Shown here one piece after another: positions 1 to 8,280 of a stretch of DNA of 64,000 bases. The DNA is from Vibrio splendidus (GTDB taxonomy: Bacteria > Pseudomonadota > Gammaproteobacteria > Enterobacterales > Vibrionaceae), in assembly GCF_003345295.1 (NCBI RefSeq), contig NZ_CP031055.1:1116001-1180000 (forward strand), in the 5' to 3' direction. The notes beneath the pieces were generated by a model, which saw only the letters and a list, made by a program, of their open reading frames with translations, did not search any database and was not told the DNA's origin. Every line of letters begins with the position of its first letter. The stretch's first letter is position 1. The position numbers and the translations under genes were made by a program.

Positions 1-10
1 CCACGAGCTT

Positions 11-328
11 ATGGCAACAAAAGATGTCATCGTACTCACCAGCATAGAAGTGTCAGCTGTATCTTGGCTGATAGATTGCTATCAAGAGAATACTGATATC
101 CAGATTATCGAGAACGCGCGCCAATTAGATAGCGAAGCGGTTTTAGCGCAATGTCGAAACATCTTGAGTGAAAGTAAAAAGGTGATACTTACCGCGCAGT
201 TTCGCAGCCAACTGCCTATCATCAATCTCGCTTCACTGTGTAATGAGAAGCGCAAATCGTTGATCAATATTGAGTTATCCGGCTGGGACGAAGAAAAATG
301 CCTTCCTCACTCTTTTAGCAGTTTCTAG
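11..328 (+). CDS. Hypothetical protein, possibly 5'-truncated by the window edge
   Basis: An open frame of 105 codons ending at a TAG. I recognise no family. The frame stays open through the ten bases before the first ATG, so the true start may lie outside the window; no good ribosome binding site is visible before the ATG at 11. The product is acidic to neutral, with no signal peptide or membrane segment, and has the look of a small soluble alpha/beta protein (for example VIVLTSIEV and KKVILTAQF could be beta strands). It is followed directly by the heptamer repeat array. Function unknown. Confidence 0.5.
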   Translation: MATKDVIVLTSIEVSAVSWLIDCYQENTDIQIIENARQLDSEAVLAQCRNILSESKKVILTAQFRSQLPIINLASLCNEKRKSLINIELSGWDEEKCLPHSFSSF

Positions 329-336
329 GTCATACT

Positions 337-441
337 GGCTTCTGGCTTCTGGCTTCTGGCTTCTGGCTTCTGGCTTCTGGCTTCTATCTTCTATCTTCTA
401 GTTTCTAGTTTCTAGCTTCTAGCTTCTAGCTTCTAACTTCT
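337..441. repeat. 15-copy heptamer tandem repeat
   Basis: Fifteen uninterrupted 7-base units begin 9 bases after the preceding stop codon. The units change in blocks: seven GGCTTCT, two ATCTTCT, two AGTTTCT, three AGCTTCT and one AACTTCT. The last four bases TTCT (TTCT or equivalent) are constant. It lies between two convergent genes and is outside any recognisable reading frame. Such an array would be prone to replication slippage; the block order suggests successive local expansions. Confidence 0.95.
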
Positions 442-514
442 AGCGGTTTATTGGTAACAGCAGTCGCTAGTCTTTAGCGTTTCTATGTTGACGTAAGCCG
501 ACAATTCAAGAGCT

Positions 515-1231
515 TCACTTCAAATGCCTTCCGCCATCAAGGTGCAAGGTTCTTCCTGTCATGTAGTGACTGGCCAAAACATACTTGATGCCATCTATTA
601 TTTCCTCAAAGCCCGCTTCTGTAGGGATCAGAGCTTTCTGCAGCGCTTTGGTTTTGTATGCCTCATCGTCATGTTCATTGAACTTAATCATGGCTGGAGA
701 GAGCGTATTTACTTTCACCTTGGGAGCTAGCATTGCTGAAAAAGACAATGTCAGGTTGTTGAGTGCAGCTTTACTGGCCGCGTAAGCGATGTGTTTTTTA
801 CTGCCTTTTTCAGCAACGTAATCACTGATGTGGATGATGTCTGACGTTTTATCGCCAGACATCAGTTGGTCTTTGAGTGTTAAATTGAACAAATAAGGCA
901 CGGTCGCGTGAATCGTCATCATCTGATGCATGATTTGTGATGCATTTTCACTGGGGTTTTTCTTGTTCTCCGGCTTCCAGTCGGAAGCGTTATGTATGAT
1001 GGCTCGAAGTGTCTTATATTCTTGACCAACGTAATCAAGAAAGCCCTCTAAGCTGCTTTGTTGATAAAAGTCTACCTGCTGCAAGTCGCCTCCACTATCG
1101 CGCAAAAGTTGCAATTGAGGATAGTCGCTGCGATATGTGCCAACCACTTTGTACCCATCCGCTAAAAGTTGCTGTGCCAGTGCGAAGCCTAGACGTTTCC
1201 CCACGCCGGTTATTAGTATCGTTTCACTCAT
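515..1231 (-). CDS. folM: Dihydromonapterin reductase FolM (SDR family)
   Basis: A 238-residue short-chain dehydrogenase. The N-terminus carries the NAD(P)-binding glycine motif TGVGKRLG (about residues 8-15) and the catalytic YAASK motif lies near residue 150. Length and motifs fit FolM, which reduces 7,8-dihydromonapterin (and dihydrofolate weakly) to the tetrahydro form with NADPH in the cytoplasm. The start codon overlaps the folE stop by four bases (ATGA), so translation is probably coupled. The placement behind folX and folE supports FolM rather than a generic SDR. C-terminal RTLHLDGGRHL is typical of SDR ends. Confidence 0.9.
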   Translation of the reverse strand: MSETILITGVGKRLGFALAQQLLADGYKVVGTYRSDYPQLQLLRDSGGDLQQVDFYQQSSLEGFLDYVGQEYKTLRAIIHNASDWKPENKKNPSENASQIMHQMMTIHATVPYLFNLTLKDQLMSGDKTSDIIHISDYVAEKGSKKHIAYAASKAALNNLTLSFSAMLAPKVKVNTLSPAMIKFNEHDDEAYKTKALQKALIPTEAGFEEIIDGIKYVLASHYMTGRTLHLDGGRHLK

Positions 1232-1866
1232 CGCAAAAACTCAGCTCTGGTTTGAGGGTTAGTTTTGAAAATACCACCGAGCGCGGTTGTTGAGGTTTCA
1301 GAGTTTGCATCCATGACGCCTCTTGATTTAACGCAATAGTGAGTGGCTTTAATTGTCACGGCCACATTTTCTGTTTCGACTAGAGTCTGTATCGCGACCA
1401 GGATTTGCTGTGTAAGGCGCTCTTGGACTTGAGGACGCTGAGCAAAGAATCGAACAATACGGTTGATTTTAGACAACCCAAGTATCTTGGTTTCAGGGAT
1501 ATAGGCCACTTCTGCTAAACCATCGATGGTAATGAAGTGATGTTCGCACGTCGACGTTAAATCTATGTTCGATACCTTCACCATTTCATCAACCGACATT
1601 TTGTTGTCTATCACACTGATTTTTGGAAAGTTGTTGTAATCAAGCCCTGAAAATATCTCATGGACGTACATCTTCGCAATGCGATGAGGGGTTTCAGCGA
1701 GGCTGTCGTCGGTTAAATCCAGTCCAAGCGTACTAACCACTTCCGTTAAAAGCCCTTTGATGCGGCTGTACTTCTGACTAGGGTTCATTTCGCTCGGAGT
1801 CATTGGGGTTTCAAGTCCTTTTGCGAGCAAAGCTTCTCTTACTTTTTCGGCTTCTGTATTCAGCAT
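1228..1866 (-). CDS. folE: GTP cyclohydrolase I (FolE)
   Basis: GTP cyclohydrolase I converts GTP to 7,8-dihydroneopterin triphosphate, the first step of pterin and folate synthesis. The signature TSTCEHHF, HYCVKSRG and FAQRPQVQERLTQQI are all present, including the zinc-ligand Cys and His residues. I place the start at 1866 (212 residues) because AAGGAG lies 6 bases upstream of that ATG; an in-frame ATG at 1905 would add 13 residues and overlap folX. This is a zinc-dependent type I enzyme. It may be a second copy specialised for monapterin synthesis, since it sits between folX and folM. Confidence 0.95.
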   Translation of the reverse strand: MLNTEAEKVREALLAKGLETPMTPSEMNPSQKYSRIKGLLTEVVSTLGLDLTDDSLAETPHRIAKMYVHEIFSGLDYNNFPKISVIDNKMSVDEMVKVSNIDLTSTCEHHFITIDGLAEVAYIPETKILGLSKINRIVRFFAQRPQVQERLTQQILVAIQTLVETENVAVTIKATHYCVKSRGVMDANSETSTTALGGIFKTNPQTRAEFLR

Positions 1867-1876
1867 GACGCACTCC

Positions 1877-2254
1877 TTATGAATTATTGTCGTTGTCTGC
1901 TTCATAACTCAGGGTGAGCGAAACAGAGTCGGCAAAACGTAGCGCATGAGGCTTGTCGATTCTCACTTGAGCGTATTTCACCCATGGGTGATCGATACAA
2001 ATGCCGAGTACGTCGCTCGTCAATTTTTCTAAAAGCAGAAACCTTCCGGATTCGACGTGTTGAATGACCTTCTTGCATATGTTTTTGTAGTTGAGCGCGT
2101 TCTCCACATCATCAGAGAGGCAAAGGTTATTGGCGGGGTAGTGGATTTCTGCATTGATAACGATGTCTTGCTGCTTAGACTTTTCTTCTTCGTTGAAGCC
2201 GATGAAGGTTCTTAGTCTGAGATTTGTAATGGTGATAATGGCGTTGTGATTCAT
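1877..2254 (-). CDS. folX: Dihydroneopterin triphosphate 2'-epimerase (FolX)
   Basis: About 125 residues, closely resembling E. coli FolX along the whole length (ITNLRLRTFIGFNEEE near the N-terminus, then DIVINAEIHYPA, ALNYKN, FLLLEKLTSDVL and HALRFADSVSLTLS). FolX epimerises 7,8-dihydroneopterin triphosphate to dihydromonapterin triphosphate. It belongs to the same fold as dihydroneopterin aldolase FolB, but the LRLRTFIG stretch and gene context favour FolX. I chose the ATG at 2254; a TTG four codons upstream abuts an AAGGA and is an alternative. folE follows after about 10 bases, so folX-folE-folM reads as one operon. Confidence 0.9.
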   Translation of the reverse strand: MNHNAIITITNLRLRTFIGFNEEEKSKQQDIVINAEIHYPANNLCLSDDVENALNYKNICKKVIQHVESGRFLLLEKLTSDVLGICIDHPWVKYAQVRIDKPHALRFADSVSLTLSYEADNDNNS

Positions 2255-2381
2255 AACAGTGTCCAATCCTTAGAAAGTGAAGTCAGTTACGTGCTTGTTT
2301 TAAGAAAAGATCAGTAAAGCTCACGCGATTAAGAATTCAGTTGTCCCTTTCGCAATTGTTCCTGTTGCAGCCGTTCTTTTT

Positions 2382-2894
2382 TCAGTCATGCAAACGCAAA
2401 GTGAAACCGAGCTCGAAAGGGATGGGTTCGGTTTTCTGGCTCAACTGATCGAATCTTTCCCAGAGCTGTTGATATGAGATGTCTAGAGTGGGGTGGCGTT
2501 CTTGCGCGGCAATATCGACTAATGGCCTGAGCACAAAAGCGTACTCGGTGATTTCGCCTCTAGGCAGCTCTACGCCATCAATAACGCCGACTTGATTACC
2601 ATAAAGAAGGATGTCGATATCCATCGTGCGTGAAGCATAGGCTTTGGTCTGACGCTTGCGATCGTTCTCTAATTCGATTTGATGCAGAATCTTAACCAGC
2701 TCTGCGACAGGCAGGTTACATTTGAACCCAACGACGAGGTTGAGGAAGTTATCCCCTTTGAAACCGACAGGCTCGCAATCGTAGAATTTAGAAATGTGTA
2801 GGGGCGCAAAGCGATCATGCAATGCTTTGAGAGATTCTGTGACGTGATGTTCGCGGTTAATGTTGCTTCCGATGCTGACATAGACGGTGGCCAT
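2382..2894 (-). CDS. folK: HPPK-family 2-amino-4-hydroxy-6-hydroxymethyldihydropteridine pyrophosphokinase
   Basis: 170 residues with HPPK landmarks: YVSIGSNI at the N-terminus, FYDCEPVGF, FLNLVV and the catalytic SRTMDIDILLYG near residue 90, which carries the two magnesium-binding Asp residues. HPPK pyrophosphorylates 6-hydroxymethyl-dihydropterin in folate synthesis. The stretch that corresponds to the WGPRTLDLDI loop in E. coli reads AYASRTMDIDI, so the loop Trp is absent. The gene is on the same strand as folX with a gap of about 130 bases and could be read through into it. Vibrios normally carry another folK near panB, so this is probably a paralogue. Confidence 0.85.
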   Translation of the reverse strand: MATVYVSIGSNINREHHVTESLKALHDRFAPLHISKFYDCEPVGFKGDNFLNLVVGFKCNLPVAELVKILHQIELENDRKRQTKAYASRTMDIDILLYGNQVGVIDGVELPRGEITEYAFVLRPLVDIAAQERHPTLDISYQQLWERFDQLSQKTEPIPFELGFTLRLHD

Positions 2895-3347
2895 AGTTTT
2901 CCTTCCTTTTAATCAGCCTATACGTCCAACTCACGATCAAGATCAGCAATGCATCCTCTTAAAGGTAGGAAGACAAAAGAAAAATACTGTTCTGTTACAA
3001 GTTTTTCCCGTTTTGAGCCCGACAAAAGGGCACCTGTGAGCTAGAAAGTGCCACGAGTCAAAGCTCGGCCTATGAAGGTATTGGATAACTATTTTGTCAG
3101 TGGTTTTGCTAAGTTAATAGAATACGGATTAGTTATAGCATCGAAAACACCGCTTTACTGAAGTTGGCTCGCCTCAAATAGAGGTGTATCTGGCTTTTCA
3201 TCGTTACCCATGTCAAAGCTCATGACAACAATTCTAATCAGGAGGTTAGATTAATCTGGCCACAACATACAGCCATCAATCGAACGGGCAAAGCGATGTG
3301 TCATTCCAAGGCGCAGAACTAGACCATATTCTATGGTGTCACATATT
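2895..3347. other. Intergenic stretch without a recognised gene
   Basis: This 450-base gap separates the start of the HPPK gene from the end of the GGDEF-EAL gene, both on the minus strand. I see no reading frame with a ribosome binding site, no obvious intrinsic terminator for the GGDEF-EAL gene and no RNA gene. It presumably holds the folK promoter. Confidence 0.5.
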
Positions 3348-5738
3348 TTAACTGTATTCAGGCAAACTCCCTCTCTTCCATGCCGCGATAAAATCATCTT
3401 CTTTTAAAGGCTTAGATAGTAAGAACCCCTGTACTTCCTGGCATCCTTTGTTTCGAACGTAATCTAATTGACTCACTGTTTCTACGCCTTCTGCAATGAT
3501 ATTGAGATCATAAATTTTGGCCATTTCAATGATCACTTCAATAAGCTGTTTGTCTGTTGATTCAGAGTCAATTGCGTTGACAAACATACGGTCGATCTTA
3601 AGCGTATCGATAGGATAATTTATCAGTTGGCTAAAGGCTGTATAGCCGGTACCAAAATCGTCAAGAGAAACCTTCACTCCGAGTTGTTTCAACGCCTTAA
3701 GTCTCTCAATATTCTGTTCATCTCCGGGTATAAAGCAGGTTTCAGTGATTTCCATTTCAATCATGTGGGCTGGAATCTCATAGCGCGTCAGTAACCCAGA
3801 AAGTACATTGACAAAGTCGGAATTATGGAGCTGCCAAGATGAGAAGTTAATCGCTAATGTACCATCAAAATTCAGCTCTTCTATCCAGACGGACAGCGTT
3901 TGCAGAGCATTTTCAAAAACCCAATAATCAATATGTTTAATTAAGCCTGACGATTCTGCTACAGGTATAAAATCCGCTGGACCGTAGGAAAGAAGAGCCT
4001 CGTGGCTTGTACGGATTAGAACTTCTGCACCTTTTATCTGACCTTTTTCGATATCATAAACTGGCATATAGGTTAGATAGAACTCGTTAGATTTAATCGC
4101 ATCTTTCAAGTCTTCATTAATTTGAGTATGACGCTTTATTTCTCCATCCATCTCTTTTGAGTAGAATTGATAATGGTTTCTTCCCGCGACATTTTTGCAG
4201 GCATACATCGCTGAATCAGCATTGTTAACCAGTTCGGTGACAGAGTTAGCATCATCAGGGTAAACGGAAATACCGACACTGACCCCAATATCAAATTGAG
4301 TACCATCCACCTCGAAGCCGTCCTCAAAGAGAGAGAGAATTCGATGGGCAAATTCGGTAAGTATATCTAAGTCGTCCAATCCACCAACTATGATGGCAAA
4401 CTCATCCCCAGATAGCCTGGCGAACTCAAGCTCAGAGATAGTTAGATTTCCCCACTCAAAATCAACAAAGCTGTCGACAAGGCGTTCTGAAAACACTACG
4501 AATAAGTGGTCACCAACATGATGTCCGTACTTGTCATTTACGTGTTTAAAGTTATCAATATCAAAGTATATAACGGCGCACTTTGTATCTGTTTCGGTGC
4601 AGTTACTCATTATACGCGTGATATCTAGATTGAATTTTTTCCTATTTGGTAAGCCCGTCAGAGAGTCTCTTTTTGCCAGATCATCGAGATCAGTAATCAA
4701 ATTAATGTACTTATTGGTAAGGATGGAGACTTCGTCGTTACTTTTGGAACGCTCTATGTAGACTAAGCCATCATGATTTACGGACTCCACTTTCTTAGTC
4801 AGTCTCTCCACTGGCTTAATGATTTGTTTTACGATAAGCCACTTTAGTAGTAAGAAAGTGACAGCCGTTACTAACAAAACAATAACAGCGTAAAGAAGTT
4901 GAAAAGGTTTATACAACTTATTGAGGTGTATTTGAGATAGGCAAATTTTGATAGACCATAAGTCATGTATTAACTGAAAACCTAATTCATAGTCTGGCAG
5001 GGTAATATCTTTTATCTGTTCTTCGTTACCCAGCGAATACGAGGTGGCATTAGGTCTAAGTATCAGTTGAGCGTCAGGACCGAGCCTACTTTTCACAGAC
5101 GCTTGAAATTCATCGTAGTGCCTGATTTTTGAGCGAACCACTGCAGTAAGTAATGTCTGCCCATAAGAAAAGGTTGGGACAGTAAAACTCTGCTCAGGTG
5201 TAAATGTTTTTACAACTAAAAATTCAGGGCCTTCAACACCATTGTTCAGTTTGTAGGTAGAAGCGTTAACGTGAGCCACACCTTTCAAATCTAATGCTTG
5301 TTGAATCGTAGCAAGGTGATCCGTCACAACCGTATCAGCAGAGTATTTTGCAAATGGATCCGACGTATTAAAGTAGATAAGCTCTTTGCCATTAATATCC
5401 ACTAGAGCAAAGCTCTCGATCGTACTGTGATTGAGCTTTAATTGATTGATATAAGCCGTTAGCTCTTTCTCCGTGTAATATTGAGCAGTGTCATCATATA
5501 TTTCAATAAGATACTTTTGAATGTAGTAGTTCTCTAGACTCATTCTAATCGCAGAATCGAGCTCTCTAAGCGCTTCATTAAGCTCATGAGAGATATGAGT
5601 AAGTTCACTTTGTAATTGTTCCGATAGCGACGAGTTCAGTTGCATTTTTTGACTGGTATACGAAAACACTCCGGCGATGGAGAAAATTACCACCATAACA
5701 GGGAGCAGAATATAATTGATCTTTAGCGACAGTTTCAT
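3348..5738 (-). CDS. mbaA: MbaA-like membrane GGDEF-EAL protein
   Basis: 796 residues: transmembrane segment at about 8-27, periplasmic sensor domain at about 30-275 (Cache-like), second transmembrane segment at about 280-300, HAMP-like linker, GGDEF domain at about 355-525 with the motif SGDEF at 443-447, and EAL domain at about 545-790. The EAL motif itself reads EVL (572-574), but the other phosphodiesterase residues are kept: NFSSWQL, EITE, DDFGTG (693-698), LKID, AEGVET and VQGFLLSKP. Length, domain order, the SGDEF/EVL variants and the overlapping polyamine-binding gene match V. cholerae MbaA, a c-di-GMP enzyme controlled by NspS and norspermidine. It could be MbaA itself or a paralogue. 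Confidence 0.85.
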   Translation of the reverse strand: MKLSLKINYILLPVMVVIFSIAGVFSYTSQKMQLNSSLSEQLQSELTHISHELNEALRELDSAIRMSLENYYIQKYLIEIYDDTAQYYTEKELTAYINQLKLNHSTIESFALVDINGKELIYFNTSDPFAKYSADTVVTDHLATIQQALDLKGVAHVNASTYKLNNGVEGPEFLVVKTFTPEQSFTVPTFSYGQTLLTAVVRSKIRHYDEFQASVKSRLGPDAQLILRPNATSYSLGNEEQIKDITLPDYELGFQLIHDLWSIKICLSQIHLNKLYKPFQLLYAVIVLLVTAVTFLLLKWLIVKQIIKPVERLTKKVESVNHDGLVYIERSKSNDEVSILTNKYINLITDLDDLAKRDSLTGLPNRKKFNLDITRIMSNCTETDTKCAVIYFDIDNFKHVNDKYGHHVGDHLFVVFSERLVDSFVDFEWGNLTISELEFARLSGDEFAIIVGGLDDLDILTEFAHRILSLFEDGFEVDGTQFDIGVSVGISVYPDDANSVTELVNNADSAMYACKNVAGRNHYQFYSKEMDGEIKRHTQINEDLKDAIKSNEFYLTYMPVYDIEKGQIKGAEVLIRTSHEALLSYGPADFIPVAESSGLIKHIDYWVFENALQTLSVWIEELNFDGTLAINFSSWQLHNSDFVNVLSGLLTRYEIPAHMIEMEITETCFIPGDEQNIERLKALKQLGVKVSLDDFGTGYTAFSQLINYPIDTLKIDRMFVNAIDSESTDKQLIEVIIEMAKIYDLNIIAEGVETVSQLDYVRNKGCQEVQGFLLSKPLKEDDFIAAWKRGSLPEYS

Positions 5739-6787
5739 TTTTTTGTTTTATATCTTTGGTTATGAATAACAAAGAGTATTTGGCTTCTCAGGTCTGAAGC
5801 TTCTTTGCTTAGTGTCTTATAGGTAAACGATGAACCGCTGTCTAATCCCGTTGGGAACAACTCTTCATCTAACAGATAATCATCAGATGCTAAGCCCAAG
5901 ACGTGTCTGTTCGAGCTTGCGAACCACATCTCTTCTGCATTTAATGCCGATCTTTCAGGTGTGTTAATAAAGTTAAGGAACTCTATCGACGCTTTGCTAA
6001 TAGGCCTGTCTTTATGGACACTAAAGCATTCATGCCACATCAAAGTACCTTCTTGAGGAATGGTATAGATCCAATCATCTTGCTCTGTATACGACGCTAT
6101 TTGTTCTTTTTCTCCTGAATAGATAACGGCAACTTCCATTTTAGAGCCAGATTTTTTATCTAGAGCGTAGCCAATAGCCGCTCTTATTACTAATAGCTGT
6201 TCACGGACCTTCATTAACAGTTTGTACGCTTGTGCCAATTCGACTTCATTTTCGGTCATAGGATCGAACCCTAACGCCAATAATGCGATTGCAATGGTAT
6301 CTACATCGTCATCAGGAATCACAACAGTTTGAGGGTGCTCTAATGCGTAGTCGAAAACGTCCATCCAAGAGGTTATACCTTCGGTAGCTCTTGAAGACCG
6401 AAATGCGACCCCCATGGTACCATTAGCGTACGGAATGCCATGCACCCCGCAAGCTCTGCGAGACTCCTCTGTAAAGTTTGAATTACCTTCCTTCAAAGTA
6501 TTAGACAAATCCCCTAAGGTGCCTGCTTTGCCCAGTTCGCCAATGGTTTGCCCATCAATGATAAACAAATCATAGGCTAGGGCTTTACCTGAATACACCA
6601 CAGCATCACGCAACATTTCATTTTCAAAATAAACTTGAGAAACAGTATGACCGTACTGTTCTTCAAACTCTTCTATCAGAATGTCAGAGATATAGTCTTC
6701 CCAAGTAAAAATTTTTAGCTCTTCGGCAAAACACCTAGCGGATAAAAAAATAGTACACGTTAGAGTAAAACAAGTTAAAAAACGCAT
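5735..6787 (-). CDS. nspS: NspS-like periplasmic polyamine-binding protein
   Basis: 350 residues with a Sec signal peptide (about residues 1-21, cleavage after CFA) and then the PotD-type start ELKIFTWEDYISDILIEEFEEQYG. This is the solute-binding fold of the spermidine/putrescine receptors, but no ABC permease or ATPase genes are nearby. Instead its stop overlaps the start of the GGDEF-EAL gene by four bases. In V. cholerae NspS binds norspermidine or spermidine in the periplasm and controls MbaA, linking polyamines to biofilm formation. The same role is inferred here from context. Confidence 0.85.
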   Translation of the reverse strand: MRFLTCFTLTCTIFLSARCFAEELKIFTWEDYISDILIEEFEEQYGHTVSQVYFENEMLRDAVVYSGKALAYDLFIIDGQTIGELGKAGTLGDLSNTLKEGNSNFTEESRRACGVHGIPYANGTMGVAFRSSRATEGITSWMDVFDYALEHPQTVVIPDDDVDTIAIALLALGFDPMTENEVELAQAYKLLMKVREQLLVIRAAIGYALDKKSGSKMEVAVIYSGEKEQIASYTEQDDWIYTIPQEGTLMWHECFSVHKDRPISKASIEFLNFINTPERSALNAEEMWFASSNRHVLGLASDDYLLDEELFPTGLDSGSSFTYKTLSKEASDLRSQILFVIHNQRYKTKK

Positions 6788-7034
6788 CAGATACCTATTA
6801 CTAATTGTTTTCGATGGTGTTTAACCATGACGTTGGTTTTGGCCTTATTTATCAAACATAGGCGTAATTGTGCCTCATCATTCAATATATTAGTGAGATG
6901 TATATTAGATATCGTGCAAATAGTTGATTTGTGGAACTAGAGTAGACATAGAGAATTGAAAGTGTAAAACATCGTTAAACGTTATTTTTCATATTGGATC
7001 AAATCGGAGCATGTTCTTTACTACAAACTCAAAC

Positions 7035-7226
7035 TCAAACATCACCAACTTGCAACTCCACGTCGACAGTTTGCTTTGAGAAAAAGTACTGAAATTCCAG
7101 TAGCTCGATCTTCCACGGAGTAATTACGTTAATGCGGAATGGGGCAAAACATTTGTTGGTGCAGTTCAGGAATTTTGAAGAGCAGCCTCTAGCGCCCCAT
7201 AAACCCCGAGCAAAAGCGAACTTCAT
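7035..7226 (-). pseudogene. Coding-like fragment, unidentified
   Basis: A 63-codon minus-strand frame whose last 45 or so residues (for example RINVITPWKIELLEFQ) look like real protein sequence, while the first part is low quality. The ATG follows directly on the stop of the Lrp remnant and has no ribosome binding site. I suspect a decayed 3' gene fragment left by the same rearrangement that left the Lrp tail. I cannot assign a family. Confidence 0.25.
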
Positions 7227-7316
7227 CTATCTCACTGGCAATTTGGTCTTTGTTTTTACCTGACCGAAGGCGAAGCTGGATTCGATAGAAGCTATATTGG
7301 GTAGGCGAGTTAATTG
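7227..7316 (-). pseudogene. C-terminal remnant of an Lrp/AsnC-type regulator gene
   Basis: Read on the minus strand these 90 bases encode 29 residues plus TAG that are identical to the last 29 residues of the intact Lrp-type regulator at 11347-11808 (QLTRLPNIASIES... to KTKLPVR). The DNA differs at seven sense codons, all synonymous (Leu, Thr, Leu, Ser, Lys, Thr, Leu), and in the stop codon (TAG against TAA). The similarity breaks abruptly upstream of the first Gln codon. No start exists, so this is a non-functional tail. It was still under protein-level selection when it diverged, so it came from a related intact gene rather than from a recent copy of the neighbour. Confidence 0.85.
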
Positions 7317-7332
7317 CTCTGTAGATAGAATT

Positions 7333-7359
7333 AAGGCCTCGCGTGTGCGAAGCCTTTTT
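7333..7359. terminator. Intrinsic terminator-like hairpin
   Basis: AAGGCCTCGC, loop GTGT, GCGAAGCCTT with one mismatch, followed by T residues on the plus strand. It lies downstream of the HAD gene on the minus strand, so it could act in both directions. Confidence 0.6.
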
Positions 7360-7398
7360 GTTTGTATCGAGCGGGAGTAGCAAAAGCCTCTTGAGGTT

Positions 7399-8079
7399 TT
7401 ACTTGTCTAAATTGTGCTTAATTATCTGCTCTACCACACCATCCATCGTCTTTGAGCTAATCTCCGGCTTCAAATACAAGGAATGATACTCAACTCCTGT
7501 TCGGTCTATATAGGCGGCTTGTAAGCCAGCAGATAACGCACCATGAGTGTCCCAATCGTGAGTAGCGACAAGACGAAGGTTATCGACAGGCTCTTGTAAA
7601 GTTTCTGCTGCAAATTTATACACGTCTGAATTTGGTTTGAAACTGCCTGTTTCTTCAACAGAAATGACGGTGTCGAAATAATCTTCTAAGCCCGAGTTCT
7701 TGATTTGAGAAGTGATAAGGTCGAGGGATGAGTTGGAAAAAGCGACTGTTTTAAAACCGTTGTTACGCAATTTATGTAAAGATGCTTTGATATCAGTGTG
7801 CGGTGGTAGATTGGCAAAGGAAGTTAATAAGGCACCTTTGCTTTCGGTCGTTAAATCACACTTGTACCGCTGTGCAATAGCGTCGAGCGTTGCATTCGCT
7901 AATTCAGAAAAAGTAGATTTTACGTTTGTTGCGATGCAAACCGTTGAGGAGTGTAAAAGCTTTGAAAACCAGAGCGATAGTGCATCCTCACTGCTAAACA
8001 CCGCTTTAAATTTAGGCTGTAATGACTCCAAATTTAAAACCGTTTCGTTTATATCAAACAGTATCACTTCTTTTTTCAT
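7399..8079 (-). CDS. HAD-superfamily haloacid dehalogenase (type II-like)
   Basis: 226 residues of the haloacid dehalogenase superfamily. The nucleophile motif FDINET lies at residues 8-13 (Asp9), motif II VAFSNSS near 115-121, and motif III/IV region GSFKPNSDVY followed by VATHDWDTHGA. These match (S)-2-haloacid dehalogenases of the DhlB type, which hydrolyse short 2-haloacids through an aspartyl ester; the true substrate in the cell is unknown. The protein is cytoplasmic. It stands alone on the minus strand with weak initiation signals (no clear Shine-Dalgarno sequence before the ATG at 8079). Confidence 0.85.
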   Translation of the reverse strand: MKKEVILFDINETVLNLESLQPKFKAVFSSEDALSLWFSKLLHSSTVCIATNVKSTFSELANATLDAIAQRYKCDLTTESKGALLTSFANLPPHTDIKASLHKLRNNGFKTVAFSNSSLDLITSQIKNSGLEDYFDTVISVEETGSFKPNSDVYKFAAETLQEPVDNLRLVATHDWDTHGALSAGLQAAYIDRTGVEYHSLYLKPEISSKTMDGVVEQIIKHNLDK

Positions 8080-8280
8080 GCGAAGAACCCAGAATTAATT
8101 GAATTTCATACTTACATAATCCGCTCTCATCACACCGTTTTCAACCTTGCTTTAAGTAACTTAAGCTTTGCTTCTAATTTGAAAAGGGGCAGGAATGAGT
8201 CAGCGATGAACATGTCACTCAAATCTGGCGTTGCTTAACGAGTAACAGGCAACGCCAAATCTAAGGTGAACTCTTTTAGC

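Noticed and set aside
337..441. CRISPR array
   Set aside because: Units are 7 bases without spacers; no cas genes in the window.
7189..7383. 64-codon minus-strand frame over the Lrp remnant
   Set aside because: It reads the remnant in the wrong frame; the frame matching the intact Lrp gene gives identical residues instead.
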